Below are positions 12,273 through 24,604 of a DNA stretch of 64,000 nt, piece by piece. Location: positions 2,187,001-2,251,000 of the forward strand of contig JACCIC010000029.1 of assembly GCA_018907035.1 (NCBI GenBank), written 5' to 3'. Under the pieces are notes generated by a model. That model searched no databases. It saw only the letters and a list, made by a program, of their open reading frames with translations, and was not told the DNA's origin. Position numbers and translations under genes: made by a program. Source of the stretch: Sycobia sp. Sy_11 (taxonomy: Eukaryota; Arthropoda; Insecta; Hymenoptera; Epichrysomallidae). The first letter of the stretch is position 1. Each line of letters begins with the position of its first letter.

Positions 12273-12589
12273 TACTGTTTTAAGTGGGCACATTTTGTTT
12301 TAATAGTCATATGAGTTTCTAAAAGCTCTTTAAGGATATTCGTGTCTTTCTCATAGTCGATATGCTGCTGTATTGGTTCTAAAAATTGAACTGAAAACTT
12401 AAGTTATTTAACTATTTTTTATTGCAAAACAGTCCAACCCTTTTTGGTATCTGTCATCATCTATCGTTTTATCTGTGCCAATAATAACAAATCTGTAGTT
12501 ATCATTTTCGCAATATATAAAATAAAGATTTCGAAACTTGTTGAAAGTCAGACTAGTAATATCGTAGTTAGCAAAATTACTGACATGAG

Positions 12590-13735
12590 CTTAAAAAGTC
12601 TCTATCTTAAACCGTAAAAGCGTGGAATAGGATTATTTCTAATACCGTATATCGGTTAGTTAAAAACAAAATATACGGAATAGTCAAAACTTTAATTTAA
12701 CTTTGTCAAAGCATGCACTACCAGATTATGATCTTCTGGAATATGCGTGTATATTAAGAATTTATGAAAAATAGTTTGCCGTCAAATGCTCCATGGGACA
12801 ACTAATGTGCAATCATTAATCACGATGATTCACAAAATAAAGTCACTCATTCATCGTGCCATCAAAAGACTGATTGTGATATTATCTATTTGGAGAGCTT
12901 TGGCGACCTAACACTTCCTATAGATACCATTTAATATTCCAATGTGAACAAAGTAAAATATAACCATAAAAAAGATTCAAATTTCTCCTGATTGATTTGT
13001 GAATACCTTGGTTCGTGATTCTTAACCAAAAGTCTATAAAGAAAGACTTGTCTGAAATAATTTAATCATTCTCGTTCGACCAGTCATGGAAGATTTTTGA
13101 GAATCCCAATATCTTCCTTCTTTTGGAACTTGACCTAAGCATACAAACTTTGTTTTAACTTTCGTTGAACTTTTAACCTTTAATTGAATTTCAAAAATTG
13201 ACCATAAAATCAATAGACTTCATTTAAAAGAATAAATTATTAATATTCACACTAATAGTTACGGGATTAACTATTTCAATATATTCAAACACAGTGAAAT
13301 ATAAAGTAATTCAATTTTCTTTGAAAGCCAAAAATAAGACCTTTTAAAAGGACATTAAAAGCAGTGTCCCTTTAGATTTGAAACCTCCAACATCAAAAAG
13401 TCGTATTCTGGGATTTACGGTTCGCATTCACTAGGAAAATACAAAGTACATTTCTGATTTACGAGTGGAAATATTGAAAATTAACGATTGGAAACTCAAG
13501 TGTAACTATATTGCAGAAGCATTCATTATTAACAAAGCGGTTCATTGTATCCATAAATTCATTCTCATTCTTCCTCTATGATAAAAAATTATAGAATTTC
13601 CATTTCATGTTATATATCTAACAATGAGTTTTAGGTTATATATGATCACCTTCAAATTCAAATAGGTATTCAGAATGGAAATTTGATTAATTTTCGGAGA
13701 GAGAAAATCATTATTAGACATGATATTAAATTTGC
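12590..13735 (+). mobile_element. Polinton/Maverick-like relic, copy 1
   Basis: Two successive decayed frames can be followed. The first (about 12710-13010) has a DYDLLEYA block, an NHDDSQ block and a YLESFGDL block, which matches the order H/D region then Y-x-D-S-F-G of adenain-like cysteine proteases carried by Polinton (Maverick) elements. The second (about 13200-13735) has SRILGF-like and NLINFR blocks and matches the second frame at 34.4 kb. In Polintons a small jelly-roll minor capsid protein often lies next to the protease, and the second frame may be that, but this is inference. Stops and frameshifts occur every 30-60 codons. It ends directly at the mariner at 13749, which probably inserted into it. 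Confidence 0.5.
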
Positions 13736-13748
13736 ATAAATTTTCATA

Positions 13749-14850
13749 TTGGGTATACAAATAAGTTTCCACCATTTTTTTTATAAAGAAATAAGAATTT
13801 ATTGTAAAAAAAGATACAAATAATGTCATTCAAAATATTGCCCATCACTTTCCACTACTTTTGACCATCCTTCGGGCAGCAAGTGGATACTCCATCTAAA
13901 AAAATGTTCATCTTTTGAAGTGATCCGCGACTCGACCCATTTTTTTAATGTCTTGTAAGAAATGAAGTGCTGCTCAGCCAGACCATGAGTCATCGATCGG
14001 AATAGGTGGTAGTCTGAAGGAGGAATGTCTGGTGGATACGGCAGGTGGGATAGGATATTACAATTCAGTGCTTTTAACGTTTCCTTTAGGATTTTTGCAA
14101 CGTGTGCCATCCCACAAAATAAATTTTTGGCTTGGCCATCGAAGTAGAGGTATGCCCGGGCTTACCCCATGACTTCCTACGCTTTGGATTGGCGTACTGA
14201 ATCCACTTTTCGTCTCCGGTCATGATTCGATGTAGAAATTCTTTGTGATTTTGCCTTTTGAGCAATTGTTCGCAAGCGCATAAGCGACGCTCGATGTCTC
14301 TTAGCTTTAGTTTGTGAGGAACCCAATTTTCTTGCTTTTGGACCATACCTAGGGTATTGAGACATTATGAAATAACTTGCTAAGTCACCCCTAACTGTTG
14401 TGCAAGTTCTTCTTGCGTTTGGCACAGATTTTCCTCCAGTAAAGCTTCCAATTCTGTGTCACCATACACTTTGGGTCTTCCACTACGCGTTTTCTCCTCC
14501 ACGTCAAAATCACCACTTTTAAATTTTTGGAACCACTCCCGCAAATTCTCTCACTCAATATAACATCACCATATGCTTCTATGAGTAGCCGATGTATTTC
14601 AGCTGCAGATTGCTTTAAATGAAAGAAGTAAATTAATAATTCTCCCAAACGACGCTGACTTAGCTCAAAACTTGACATCTTAACACAATGGAAACGAAGT
14701 GATGATAGCAAAAAGTCGGAGCTATTAAAAGGTTATATTGTTTCTAGATGTCAACATATACTATACGACTTTTTACAGCTGACAATTTCGATGTTATCTT
14801 ATCGGTGGCGCCATCTTTTCAAAACGGTGGAAACTTATTGGTACACCTAA
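13749..14850 (-). mobile_element. mariner (type III), internally deleted
   Basis: Terminal repeats TTGGGTATACAAATAAGTTT (left) and the inverse AAACTTATTGGTACACCTAA (right) are both present, each flanked by TA. On the minus strand the transposase reads from the helix-turn-helix (MSSFELSQRRLGELLIY) through TGDEKWIQYANPKRRKSW to AKPKIYF, then jumps to AHVAKILKETL. About 180-200 bp around the second catalytic Asp are missing compared with 50203-51480. The C-terminus (PPSDYHLFRSMTHGL) is kept. The element is non-autonomous but both ends look usable. Confidence 0.88.
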
Positions 14851-14868
14851 TACTTTTAGTGTAACATA

Positions 14869-15790
14869 TGATCAAATTTAATCCGGACTGGTGTATTTAA
14901 ACTCCGCGCGTAAAGTGAATTGGTAATTCCTATATTGGTAAAATCTTTCTTAAGATTCGTTTGACATCTGAGCGCCATATCTCCATTTGTGTGTGTTTTT
15001 CAGTTGTTTGTTTACGACGCAAAAAGTTTGTCTGGTGATATTGACTATGGAAAAAAAAGTTGATCAACCGGTTTGCTTGAAATTTTGTATTTCCAATGGA
15101 ATTACAGCTACGGAATTGTTGAAAATGTTGCAGAAGTGTTTTAGGGAGTCTATTTTATCGTGAATGTAAGTATTTGAGTGGCACAAAGCAGTCAGTGAAG
15201 GTAGTGAAGTTGTCGAAAACTCATGCATGTCGCCCATACACTGAAAATCAAAGTGATGCTCATCGTTTTTTTCGATTACCATCGGGTGGTTCACCATGGC
15301 ATCGTTTCAGGATGTCAAACGGTCAATACACAATACTACTTAGCCGTTTTCAGGTGCTACGTGAAGCAATTCGTCGTAAACTATCGAATTTATAGGCAGA
15401 CAATTCATGTTTTTTTTTCACCACGATAATGCGCCGCCACATTCCAGCATGATTGTGTCCGGTTTTTTGACCAAACACGAAATGAAAGTCATTGCTCAGC
15501 TACCATATTCCCCAAATTTGGATCACTGTGACTTTTTCCTCTTTCCGAAACTCAAAAATCTGCTTCGGGGAACGTACCATCAATCTATTGAAGCCATAAA
15601 AAGTAGTTCGCTGAAGGAACTGAAGGCAATCCCAGGTAAGGCTTAAAACAGGCATGTGGAAAATTGGATTAAGCGTTGGCATGCTTATATTGGCTCGAAA
15701 GAAGCCTATTTTGAAAGCAATAATAAAGATTTGTATTAAAATACATAAAAATCTTGGTTTTCTGGTCAGCCCGGGTCAAATTTGATCACA
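14869..15790 (+). mobile_element. mariner (type IV), internally deleted
   Basis: The ends are TGATCAAATTTAATCCGG (left) and its inverse GGGTCAAATTTGATCACA (right), each next to TA. The transposase starts at 15047 (MEKKVDQPVCLKF) and soon shifts frame. The segment 15407-15646 keeps HHDNAPPHSSM and LDHCDFFLFPKLKNLL, the second and third acidic regions. The helix-turn-helix and first-Asp segment are largely deleted (element 0.92 kb against the usual 1.3 kb). It lies only 18 bp from the preceding mariner. Confidence 0.85.
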
Positions 15791-15890
15791 TATAGCGCCT
15801 ATATTACGTATATATAGAATATATATACACATATAGTGCCCATATTACATATATAAAGAATATATAGTCACATATAGCACCTGATTATTT
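15787..15890. repeat. 41-bp tandem repeat at mariner end
   Basis: CACATATAGYGCC recurs at 15787, 15828 and 15869. The units contain the TA target and the last bases of the mariner, so the array seems to have grown from the element-genome junction. Confidence 0.7.
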
Positions 15891-15899
15891 ATATATAGG

Positions 15900-17250
15900 T
15901 GTTCAGCACGACAACCAGGCGTCAATGATGAATTAGTGTTAGCAGGCAGAGCATTCAGTTTCGCACAAGTCTAGGTCTAAAAGTTCATGGAAAAAAATCG
16001 CTTATAGAATTTTATATTGTTTTCTCAATAATGGATAAAGATCTAAAAATTAGGTCTTATATTCGTTGAATTAATTGCTCGTTATAAAATTTAGGTATAT
16101 ATAACGTACACAGCACTAAGCTATGATTACAATGAAGAAATTCATATTTCTATAAATATTAAGATCTGTGTCTTCTACCAACATGATGTTTTATCCATCT
16201 CAATAAAAAATTTAAAATAGTGATGGAAATACGCCGTCTAAAGGATTTTTACATATTGTATTTTTCATCTATTTAATGAAATGCGCTATGAAATGAATGA
16301 TGCAAAGGTAGGCAACATAAACATGTCGAATTGAGTAGTATGGTCAAAGGATACGCTTCATATAATACCTAGTTTCGTATAATAACCGGCTTGACAATGA
16401 AACCACAACAAGGACTTTGAGATTGCTTGTCCTACAAATGTGATTTTGTGCTTTGCAGAAGAGTATAAAAAAATTGCAGTTCATATGCAGCATGAACTTA
16501 TTCTCGAAAGCTCAAGATCACATATGAATGCAACAATCCAGGAAGGTTCTATAGTCGGTATTAACACTAATTATAAAAAATTTAATCTAAAAATTATAAA
16601 GAATAAATGGATCATTGTTTATGTTAATTACATCTTTAAATCTTAAATAGAACTTTTAAATTTCATTGTTAGGAATAATCCCATCTTCATGTGTTATCTT
16701 TCTGGAACACTATTTGAATATCCTGTTCCATCAAGTACTAAGAAGCATATTTAAACAGTGAAAACTTACAATCAATAGGAAAACCCTCATTTTATTATTC
16801 TCGGCTTCGAGGTGATGCACAAAATGAATTATGCGAAAAGTTTTTTCATTCATTGAAATATTATTAACGCAATTTTTTTTCTCAAATTCATAATATTCAT
16901 GCATATAATAGTCTAAATTTTGATATATCTTCTTATCAATTCGTAATACTCTACTATGTGTATTCAAATTTTGAAAAAATAACATACTATGTAAGAGTTC
17001 TTTAGCCTCTACTTAGAAAAACTATTTCTTGAAAACGAATCGCGCATTGCTATTGTTTTTCTCGACAAAACTCATGCTTAAAGAGTACTCATGTAGACTT
17101 TTATTTAGAATTTGAAACCAAAGTAAATTTTCAGTCAATACTATAGGTTATTGTTTAATCTTGTATTGCCACATCGTTCAGTATAATCTAACTAGTGGAG
17201 ATGTGATAAAAGCTATTTAATAGCTAATAGACGTTATTTCAAATGATTAA
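15900..17250. other. Intron DNA without recognised element
   Basis: An open frame at 16440-16646 (68 codons) has no recognisable domain, and the minus-strand frame at 16731-16985 is AT-driven. I could not assign terminal repeats. Confidence 0.4.
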
Positions 17251-17258
17251 GCATATTA

Positions 17259-18477
17259 CTCTGTACAAATATGGGTAAGACTTTTCAATTCAATCTTCCC
17301 GGATTTCATGATTCAGACATATGTTTTTATTTTTAAGTTGGCATTACTGTCAGATTTATCTGTGCCAAATTTCATGCAATGATCTTCATTTGTCATATAG
17401 TTACGCTTGTGCTTTGTGAACAAAGAAAAGTCTCTTCGCTTTTTATAATGTCTGAAATTATTCAAAAAAGAAGTAGTATTAAATTTTGCGCTCGAAATGA
17501 AATATCGGCCATCGAATCGTTCAGAATGTTGCGAAACGGCTTTGGTGAGAAGTCAATGTTGAGAGCAAATTTTTTGATTGGATCAAATTATTTAAAGAAG
17601 GTCGAGAATGCGTTGAAGACGAACCACATCAAAGACCACCAAGAACATCTACTAATGGGCTAGACGTCGAAATCAAAGAATTGGTTCTACAAAATCGTCG
17701 ATTGGCTACTGGAGCGCTCGCTGATATTTCTGGAATTTCAAAGGGGTCAGTCAATACCATTTTAAATGACATTTTGTGCCTGAAAAGAGTGAAATCTCGA
17801 TTGGTGCCAAGAACACTCAATTTTTTGGAAAAACAGCATCGCATTGAGGTCTGTGAAACGATGCTTTCGGCATATCAGGACAAGATGGAACGTATAATAA
17901 CTGGAGATGAGACTTGGGTCCACGCTTACGATCCATAAACAACCAATCACTTGGGCGAATACCGCATCAAAGGAGAGTGGAGACCGAAAAAATCACGCCA
18001 AAATCCATGCCATTCTGTCCAATCCGTCAAACGGTTAACAAAGAATATTATTTGAGTGTGATGCGTTGTTTACGTGATTTATGTAAAGATAACTCTTGGT
18101 TTTTGCATTACGATAAGACACCAGCTCACACTGCATTAATTATACGTGAAAATTTCGCAAAAATTCAACCAATATCGTTCCGCAACCATCGTACTCACCT
18201 GATTTAGCATCGTGTGACTTCTGTCTGTTCAGCAAACTCAAAAGGTTAGTTCAGGGATACGGTTTTGATTCGATTAAAGAAATAAAAGCCTAATCGAAGA
18301 AGGAATTGATGGCGATTTCGGAATACGAGTACAAAAAATGTTTTGAAAACTGGAAAAAGAATTGGTATAGTTGCATTGTATCTAAGGAGAATTATTTTAA
18401 GGAGGATGAATTAGATTTAGAAGAATAAATAAAGATTTAAAAAGTTATAAATAAAGTTTTACTCATATTTCTAGATA
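17259..18477 (+). mobile_element. mariner (type V), full length, decayed
   Basis: The left end CTCTGTACAAATATGGGTAA follows TA; the right end TTTTACTCATATTTCTAGAT is its diverged inverse. The transposase starts near 17448 (MSEIIQKRSSIKFCARNEI), shifts frame, continues at 17681 with a helix-turn-helix (ISGISKGSVNTILND) and TGDETWVHAYDP, then meets a TAA at 17936. Later blocks (NSWFLHYDKTPAHTAL, CDFCLFSKLKRL) are recognisable. The second catalytic block reads YDKTPAH instead of HDNAPAH. At least three lesions make it inactive. Confidence 0.85.
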
Positions 18478-18479
18478 GT

Positions 18480-19900
18480 AGTACTGTAGATATTAGTAGT
18501 TTTAAATAAATGAGAGTTGACTATATTTGAAAGAGAATAATATTCATTCTGCTTAGTGATGATTATGATCCTGCTGTTAATCTATTTGAGCATCCCTTTT
18601 CATCAAAAAACTCGAGGATGAAGTTCGTGGAGAAACAAAAAATATGGAGCTTAAATGTAATTACCATATAATATTTTTGAAGACTAATGCAATTCTATAT
18701 AATACAATTTAAAGCTTTATTCTGAAACTACTAAAATTTGCATTTTAGAATAATTAAAACGAGAATGCTTATTATGACTTAAATTTCATGTTCACTATAT
18801 TCAAGATTATAGCTACCCTTTAAAAATTGTTTTCAAATGCGTAACAGTGTCCACATAGCACAATTTAATTTACAATACTGATTGCACCGTAGATAATGAG
18901 AAACTTACAAAAAATTTTATCAGTCCTCTATATGCCAGAAATAGAAGAAGGAAAATAGCTAATGTCTTAATGATATTTTAAGGTGAATTTTCCGACTATT
19001 CCAAATTTTGTTCAATTCGAAAGCAACCTCGATTCGACATTGTATCAGGCATTGTATAATAATTTGTGGAGAGGGGTATGCGAGAATGAAAATATATCAT
19101 TATGTTTAGAGATTATCTACTCATAACTATAACTTCTGGCTAAATGATTTTCTATGTAGATTTGTTTTCAATATTTATTCATTGTTTTCTAATAAATATT
19201 CTAATAAATATTGTTTTCAATATTTATTCATTGAATTCAATTGATGATTGTCTGAACTACCATTCTTCCCAATAATATTTAGTTATGATATTTTATTAAA
19301 TCCACTTTTGCAATCTAATAATGCAATATAATAGTTTTTATTATAATAACATCGATCTTGTATTATAATAGTTATTCATATATTTTTATTGGATTCAAAA
19401 CTTTGTAAGAGATTCAATTTTCATAAATTCAGAATATTTTTATTTCGTAGATATAATAGCTAATTTTTATCAATAAAAAAAAACTAGCGTAACGATAAAA
19501 AATTATCAAATAATTCAATCTGTCTATACCTTTTTTATAATAATTTAAATATTTATGTAGCTACAGAAAGTAATAAGGAAATTTGGAGGATTAAATAAAA
19601 ATGTATAGTTAGTGAACTAATTTATTTGATAAAAATTATTCATATTCAAAATTTTTGTATTAAATAAAATATCAATCAAATAGCAAATAAATTTTGTTCA
19701 TATATTGATACCCCAAGTTCAATTCCTGTCATACTGAATTTTCCAAAGAATTTTTGGGTAACGGAAATTCAATTCGTTATATTATTAATAAATTTATGTA
19801 ATAAAAATAGAAAGCAACATACTTAAAGCTAGATGCTTTGTATTTAAACTTGTTATTTACATATCCTTTCGTAAGATAAAGTTTTTATTTAATAATTTTA
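18480..19900. other. AT-rich intron DNA, nothing recognised
   Basis: This precedes the last spectraplakin exon. There is a short direct duplication of a TAATAAATATTGTTTTCAAT-type block near 19165-19230. No open frame is worth reporting. Confidence 0.5.
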
Positions 19901-19915
19901 CAATGTTTTCTTTAG

Positions 19916-20075
19916 AACAAGAGCGTCACCAATTAGTACAAGTATTCCTCTGCAAGAAGATTCAAAAATAACACAGAACCAATCTGGCTTATCTGAAAGT
20001 TCAATGACAAACATCGTACAACGAAAAGGGAAACATCCTACACCAATAGAGCAAAGAGCTCCCTTTAGATTATAA
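19916..20075 (+). CDS. shot: Spectraplakin terminal coding exon
   Basis: The acceptor TTTTCTTTAG is followed by 52 codons and a TAA at 20073-20075. The first base completes an AGA Arg codon begun in the previous exon. The product continues the Ser/Thr-rich tail, contains a second tip-motif-like tetrapeptide (TSIP), and ends in PTPIEQRAPFRL. I recall this kind of ending from insect Shot proteins but cannot check it here. The first 152 bp of the exon are also open on the opposite strand, which is a shadow. An 8.8 kb intron with four mariner elements and a Polinton-like relic precedes it. The 3' UTR follows directly. Confidence 0.78.
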
Positions 20076-20640
20076 GCAAGAACCATTATTCATTTAATTA
20101 AAGATAAATTAATATTTTAAATATAAGATATAGAAATATTAATAATTATCGCAATCAAATAGAATTTTCAAAAGGATCGAAAATATGGAATGCACAGCTT
20201 TTTCGAACCACTCATGGCGCTTTTTCATTATTGATTAAATGTTCAAATTATCTAAGTACATATCTTGGCACATTTTCACAGGCGTATATATATAGATCTA
20301 CATTTTTACATTGAGAATATTTGAACTGAAAACAACAATACTTAATAAAATAGTTTTTATATGTTAGTAGAAAGTATTAAATTATCTCAATTCCTGCAAA
20401 AAAATATACTGCAATCAGTGAATTATGCTAAAATTATCAACAAAATCTTGAACGAAAGTTCATCCGAATCAGTGAAGGTTGATTAAATGCTGTGTTGACG
20501 TTAAGCATTGTTATATTGTACTCAAATATCTCTTATTGTAAAAACAAATTTAAACTACTGAATGTAAATTTTTATAGAAATCGGAAAGTTGAAGTAAAAT
20601 CATTGTATATGAAAGTTAATTGACTAATAAAAAGATTAAG
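20076..20640 (+). other. shot: Probable 3' UTR of the spectraplakin gene
   Basis: This AT-rich stretch follows the stop codon and has no open frame of interest. Canonical AATAAA hexamers occur near 20344 and near 20623. Either could mark the polyadenylation site, and insect spectraplakins often have long 3' UTRs, so the end given here is only the second candidate. Confidence 0.4.
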
Positions 20641-22960
20641 AAATCTGTTGAAAAATAATCAAAGCTGAAATTGTTATACATACTCACAGTAAGAAAAAAT
20701 TTTTAATTAATATTTTGCTCTAAATTAATATTCTAAGTTTCAACATTTTTTAATTGAAATTTTATACGAATGAATAATAAATGATGATAATTAGAATTCT
20801 TTACGAAATAATAAACTAAGTAGGCATAGATTGTTTTATTCAAAGAAAGTTTAGAATTCATAATAATTATTATATATTTTATACTTTTTTCTGCATTCTA
20901 TTAATTATTATGATACATCACGTCTAGAAAGGATCATAACATAAAAATAATTGTTTGTCCTTTCTTTTTGTCCTAAATTATTTTTCATTTTATTATATAT
21001 TAGATCACAAAAACTTGTGATTCAAAATAAAAATTATTTGATAAAATATAGAAGTACTAATAAATTAACATGTTTGTTTTTCTTAAAATACATATATAAA
21101 TGAAAATATAGATGCCTTTATAAAAGTAATTATGTCCCTAATTACGTTGACCCTGTATTTAAGTTTTTGTAAGTGAAATAGGTCGAATCAGTTATGATTC
21201 TGGAATTGTAATTATAAATACAAAATTATTCTACTTTGAAAGTAAACCTAAATTTAGTTTTCAGAGGAATAACTTTAGTTTATGAAAATCCACATATTAC
21301 TATAAAACCGAATAATATATAATATACGATTGAAATAAGAGTTTGCGCTCAATAATATTTTTGATTCGATTAAACTTTGATAATAATTATTACGAGAATA
21401 TGAAACCAGTATAAGAAACTCGCGCGTGCGCGCGTATGTGTGTAAGGCATATATAATGCGAAGTATTATACTTTTAACTGTAATGATGGCGTCAAATATT
21501 AGTAACTTAAATATTGTCTGGAGTGTTGTTGGAGATAAATACAACTTATAAATATGACTGACGTGAATTGGAAATAATCCTAATAAGAAAGAAAGATTTA
21601 CTGTTAACGTAGTTAAACAGTAATGAATTATGATAAATTACACTATTTTTTAATTATAATACAATATTACTTCACTTAAACTCCATATTATTTGTCAATG
21701 CACGTGGAAAATGTTTTTTTATTCAATGATGCTCTCCTCCACGTGTTTCTTATTGAATTTCCCAATAATTTTAGAGATAGAAAAAGCAAAATAAAAAGTT
21801 CCATTCAATTCACATGATTAATATTTCTTCATTTACACGTTCATCTGATTATTCATCTGATATTTTAGAATAGGGTTGTGAAAATTATGTGTTATTTTCA
21901 CTTCAAATGTATGCCAGATAGAATCTTTATATGCCTGTTTTCTTCTGTGGAATTATTATTTAACGCGATTAGTTTTCTAAGTATGTTTTCAAAAATTAAT
22001 TCTTTCTTTTTGTATTTATTTCTATGTAATTCTGTTTTTGAAATTCCGCATATTTATTCTTATAAAACTATGTATAAATATAACTAAAATAACAAAATAA
22101 AATGTTTTTTAAAATAATTATTTGTTTATTTTTTCATTTTTTACAATGAATAACAAGTGTTGGTGAATGCGATAAAAACATCGGTGTTTTTTATATCGTT
22201 AAAAAATGAAATTTTTTACTCGTCAAGTTGGAAGATTCCTTAATGACGTGACGTTTGACTATCGTTTATTTAATTTCTTGCAAAAACTTATACAGACAGT
22301 CTCGAATTTTATGTTAACTGAATTTAATATTCTTACATGTCTATTTTTATGTAAAGATTATATATATGTATGTATGTATATTAAATTAGCTAACACAAAA
22401 ACTACGTTTTAAATTTTTGTAACTATATTTAAGGGTTATTATCATTTTATTCAAATATTTAATATTAAGCTTATTAATATTGATTGATCATTTATAGAAA
22501 TATTAGGCGTTCATTTAATTAATTATATTTTTTATCAAAATATCAAGAATTAACAAAGTAACCTCTAACTAATTTTGGATGAAACAGAAAAAGGTATTAT
22601 GGATAATAAAATAAAAAGTCTTGTTCTAAGTTTCAAATAATAATGATGAAAATACATTCAAAACTTATAAATTTAAATACACGTTTAATCTACAAATAAC
22701 TTTTCTATCAACTCTCACCCACGCACACGCGTCTCTACCTGTATTCGATCCTTACTACGATTCTTCTATCGCTCCCAACTCATTACTTTCGACTACCTGT
22801 ACTTGTCCCAACTTGCCTCATTGCAATCTATTCTAGGTTTTGCCGCATACTGTCCATGTATCGCATTTTTATATAGTATATACACGAGTACCGTTACATC
22901 ACGCCACACTCTAGGTAACGCCGCATTCTGCCTTTAACACTAATAAATGTTCTTATATCG
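20640..22960. other. AT-rich intergenic DNA
   Basis: Open frames at 21275-21544 (minus), 21878-22087 and 22206-22412 are short, hydrophobic and AT-driven, with no recognisable domain. The region begins about where the spectraplakin transcript should end. Confidence 0.4.
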
Positions 22961-22969
22961 ATTTTGCAG

Positions 22970-23180
22970 TCCTTATATAATGACAGTCAGACTTTTCTTG
23001 GTTACAATCACATCGAATAAATCTACGAACTTAAAATATAAAATTTATTAACTTTAACGACTCTAAAAGAATGAGAATAAAAAGACGATCTGACTACCCA
23101 CTTTACGAACTTAACTAATCTTATCCCAATACACTGAGTCCGACGTTTCGATCGTGATCCAGCTTCTTTCTCGAGAAATA
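22970..23180 (-). mobile_element. Penelope-like element tail fragment
   Basis: On the minus strand the order is: hammerhead-like block (GATCGAAACGTCGGAC), GTGGGTAGTCAGAT, a spacer, then AGTCTGACTGTCATTATA. The same order is found after the GIY-YIG domain at 60.4-60.6 kb and 42.0-42.2 kb. No coding part remains. The motif differs from the other copies, so this is a third PLE lineage. Confidence 0.6.
23138..23177 (-). ncRNA. Hammerhead-like motif, third PLE lineage
   Basis: On the minus strand, GGATCACGATC can form a short helix directly before the GAAAC box, which is followed by GTC and GGAC. The CUGAUGA box is replaced by AGAAGCT, so the core is incomplete. It is called by position and partial core only. 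Confidence 0.35.
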
Positions 23181-24519
23181 TTTATTGTATTATTAATTAT
23201 AATAACATTAATAGCAGAACAGTCAGACAGTTATTAGAAGAGTACTGTAAGATATATCAAAATATTTATCAGTTTCTTGAAAAACAGTCGGCATAAGAAT
23301 TCTTAATATTTAACTTTTAAGAATCATATATCAATTAACAATAATAATGCACAACCAAATCAGATGGGAAAAATATATAGGCTATAAGCATTCTAGCATG
23401 TAGGAATTCCAGTACACCCTCTCCCCCTGAAAAGTGTTCTATACCCCGCTCCCCGCCAATATATTATAGTATATAGAAAGAACGAGCCTCCCACCTTGAA
23501 AACGGTGCTACTCTACTCCCGATATATTATAAGAAAAAGGGATATCGGGAACGCTTGTCATCGTTTCCATTTAATATATTTGAGCAGTGTTGTTTCGTCA
23601 GGATAAAAATTTATTGTGCGTGATAGAAGAGGCGAACACCGTTGATGATTATGCATGTTAATTGTTACAGCAAACACGTGCCCCTATACTATATACTGAA
23701 AGCGAAATATTTCTCTTCGTCAGTCTCATGCTTTGTATGCTCTCAATTTCGGCAGAGTGTATTTATCTGATTGGAGATGGGAGCACTGTATGTCTAACGT
23801 TACGCTATAATGAATAGGATTTTAAACACTATTAACTGATCTATATTTGAGTGATGTATTATTCGAAGAAAAAGAGAGAGCTGTATAAAGGAGAACGTTC
23901 AACCGCCTATGTCATGGAGAATAAGATGCAAGCTACAAGTCATCATGTGAGTGACTATGGAGAATATTTATCTTTGTTGATCGCACGCTTGGCTTACCAT
24001 TGGGTATCGAATTAGCAAAGTAATGGGACTACCTTTAAATACCTGCGCATGCATAAGTAAAGATAAACATTCAAACATGGTTTTCTATAGTTAATACGAA
24101 GGTTCCAGGAAAAAAAATCTTCGACCAAATATCCGAATGGAGGTACTAGAAGAAGTCAACATGAACTTTCTACCAATAAGGAAAAATATACGCCGAGCGG
24201 TGTTTTAACTCCGCCCTCAAATTTTTTGATTTATCTGAAATCGGTGTCCTTACATCTTACAACAAAGTGACCAATAAGGAAAAGTTTTTTGCCATCAAAT
24301 GGAAGGGGTTTTTGAATTCAAATTTTTAACTTTATAGTGTTATTTTAAAGTCATTTAAAATAATTAGTAAAGATTGGAAAACTACGAATTTCGAAACAAC
24401 GAATTCATTAGTATATTACTAATGGACAAAAATGGTTAAGATTAATCAGAATTTTATTTACAGTCTATCAAGTACGAGCGTGGTCGTATTCATTTATAAA
24501 AAAATTTATTTGATGAAAC

Positions 24520-24520
<1 letters not shown>
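23180..24520. other. Intergenic DNA, nothing assigned
   Basis: Moderately AT-rich with a few GC-richer patches (23430-23530, 23880-24010). There is no long open frame and no terminal repeats that I can see. Confidence 0.4.

Positions 24521-24524
<4 letters not shown>

Positions 24525-24585
<61 letters not shown>
24525..24585. repeat. (AT)n microsatellite
   Basis: Pure alternating tract of about 30 units. Confidence 0.95.
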
Positions 24586-24587
<2 letters not shown>

Positions 24588-24604
24588 TGTAGATATTACA
24601 AACC

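Noticed and set aside
15064..15395. Frames on both strands near 15.2 kb as a separate gene
   Set aside because: They lie inside the type IV mariner and represent its shifted coding frame.
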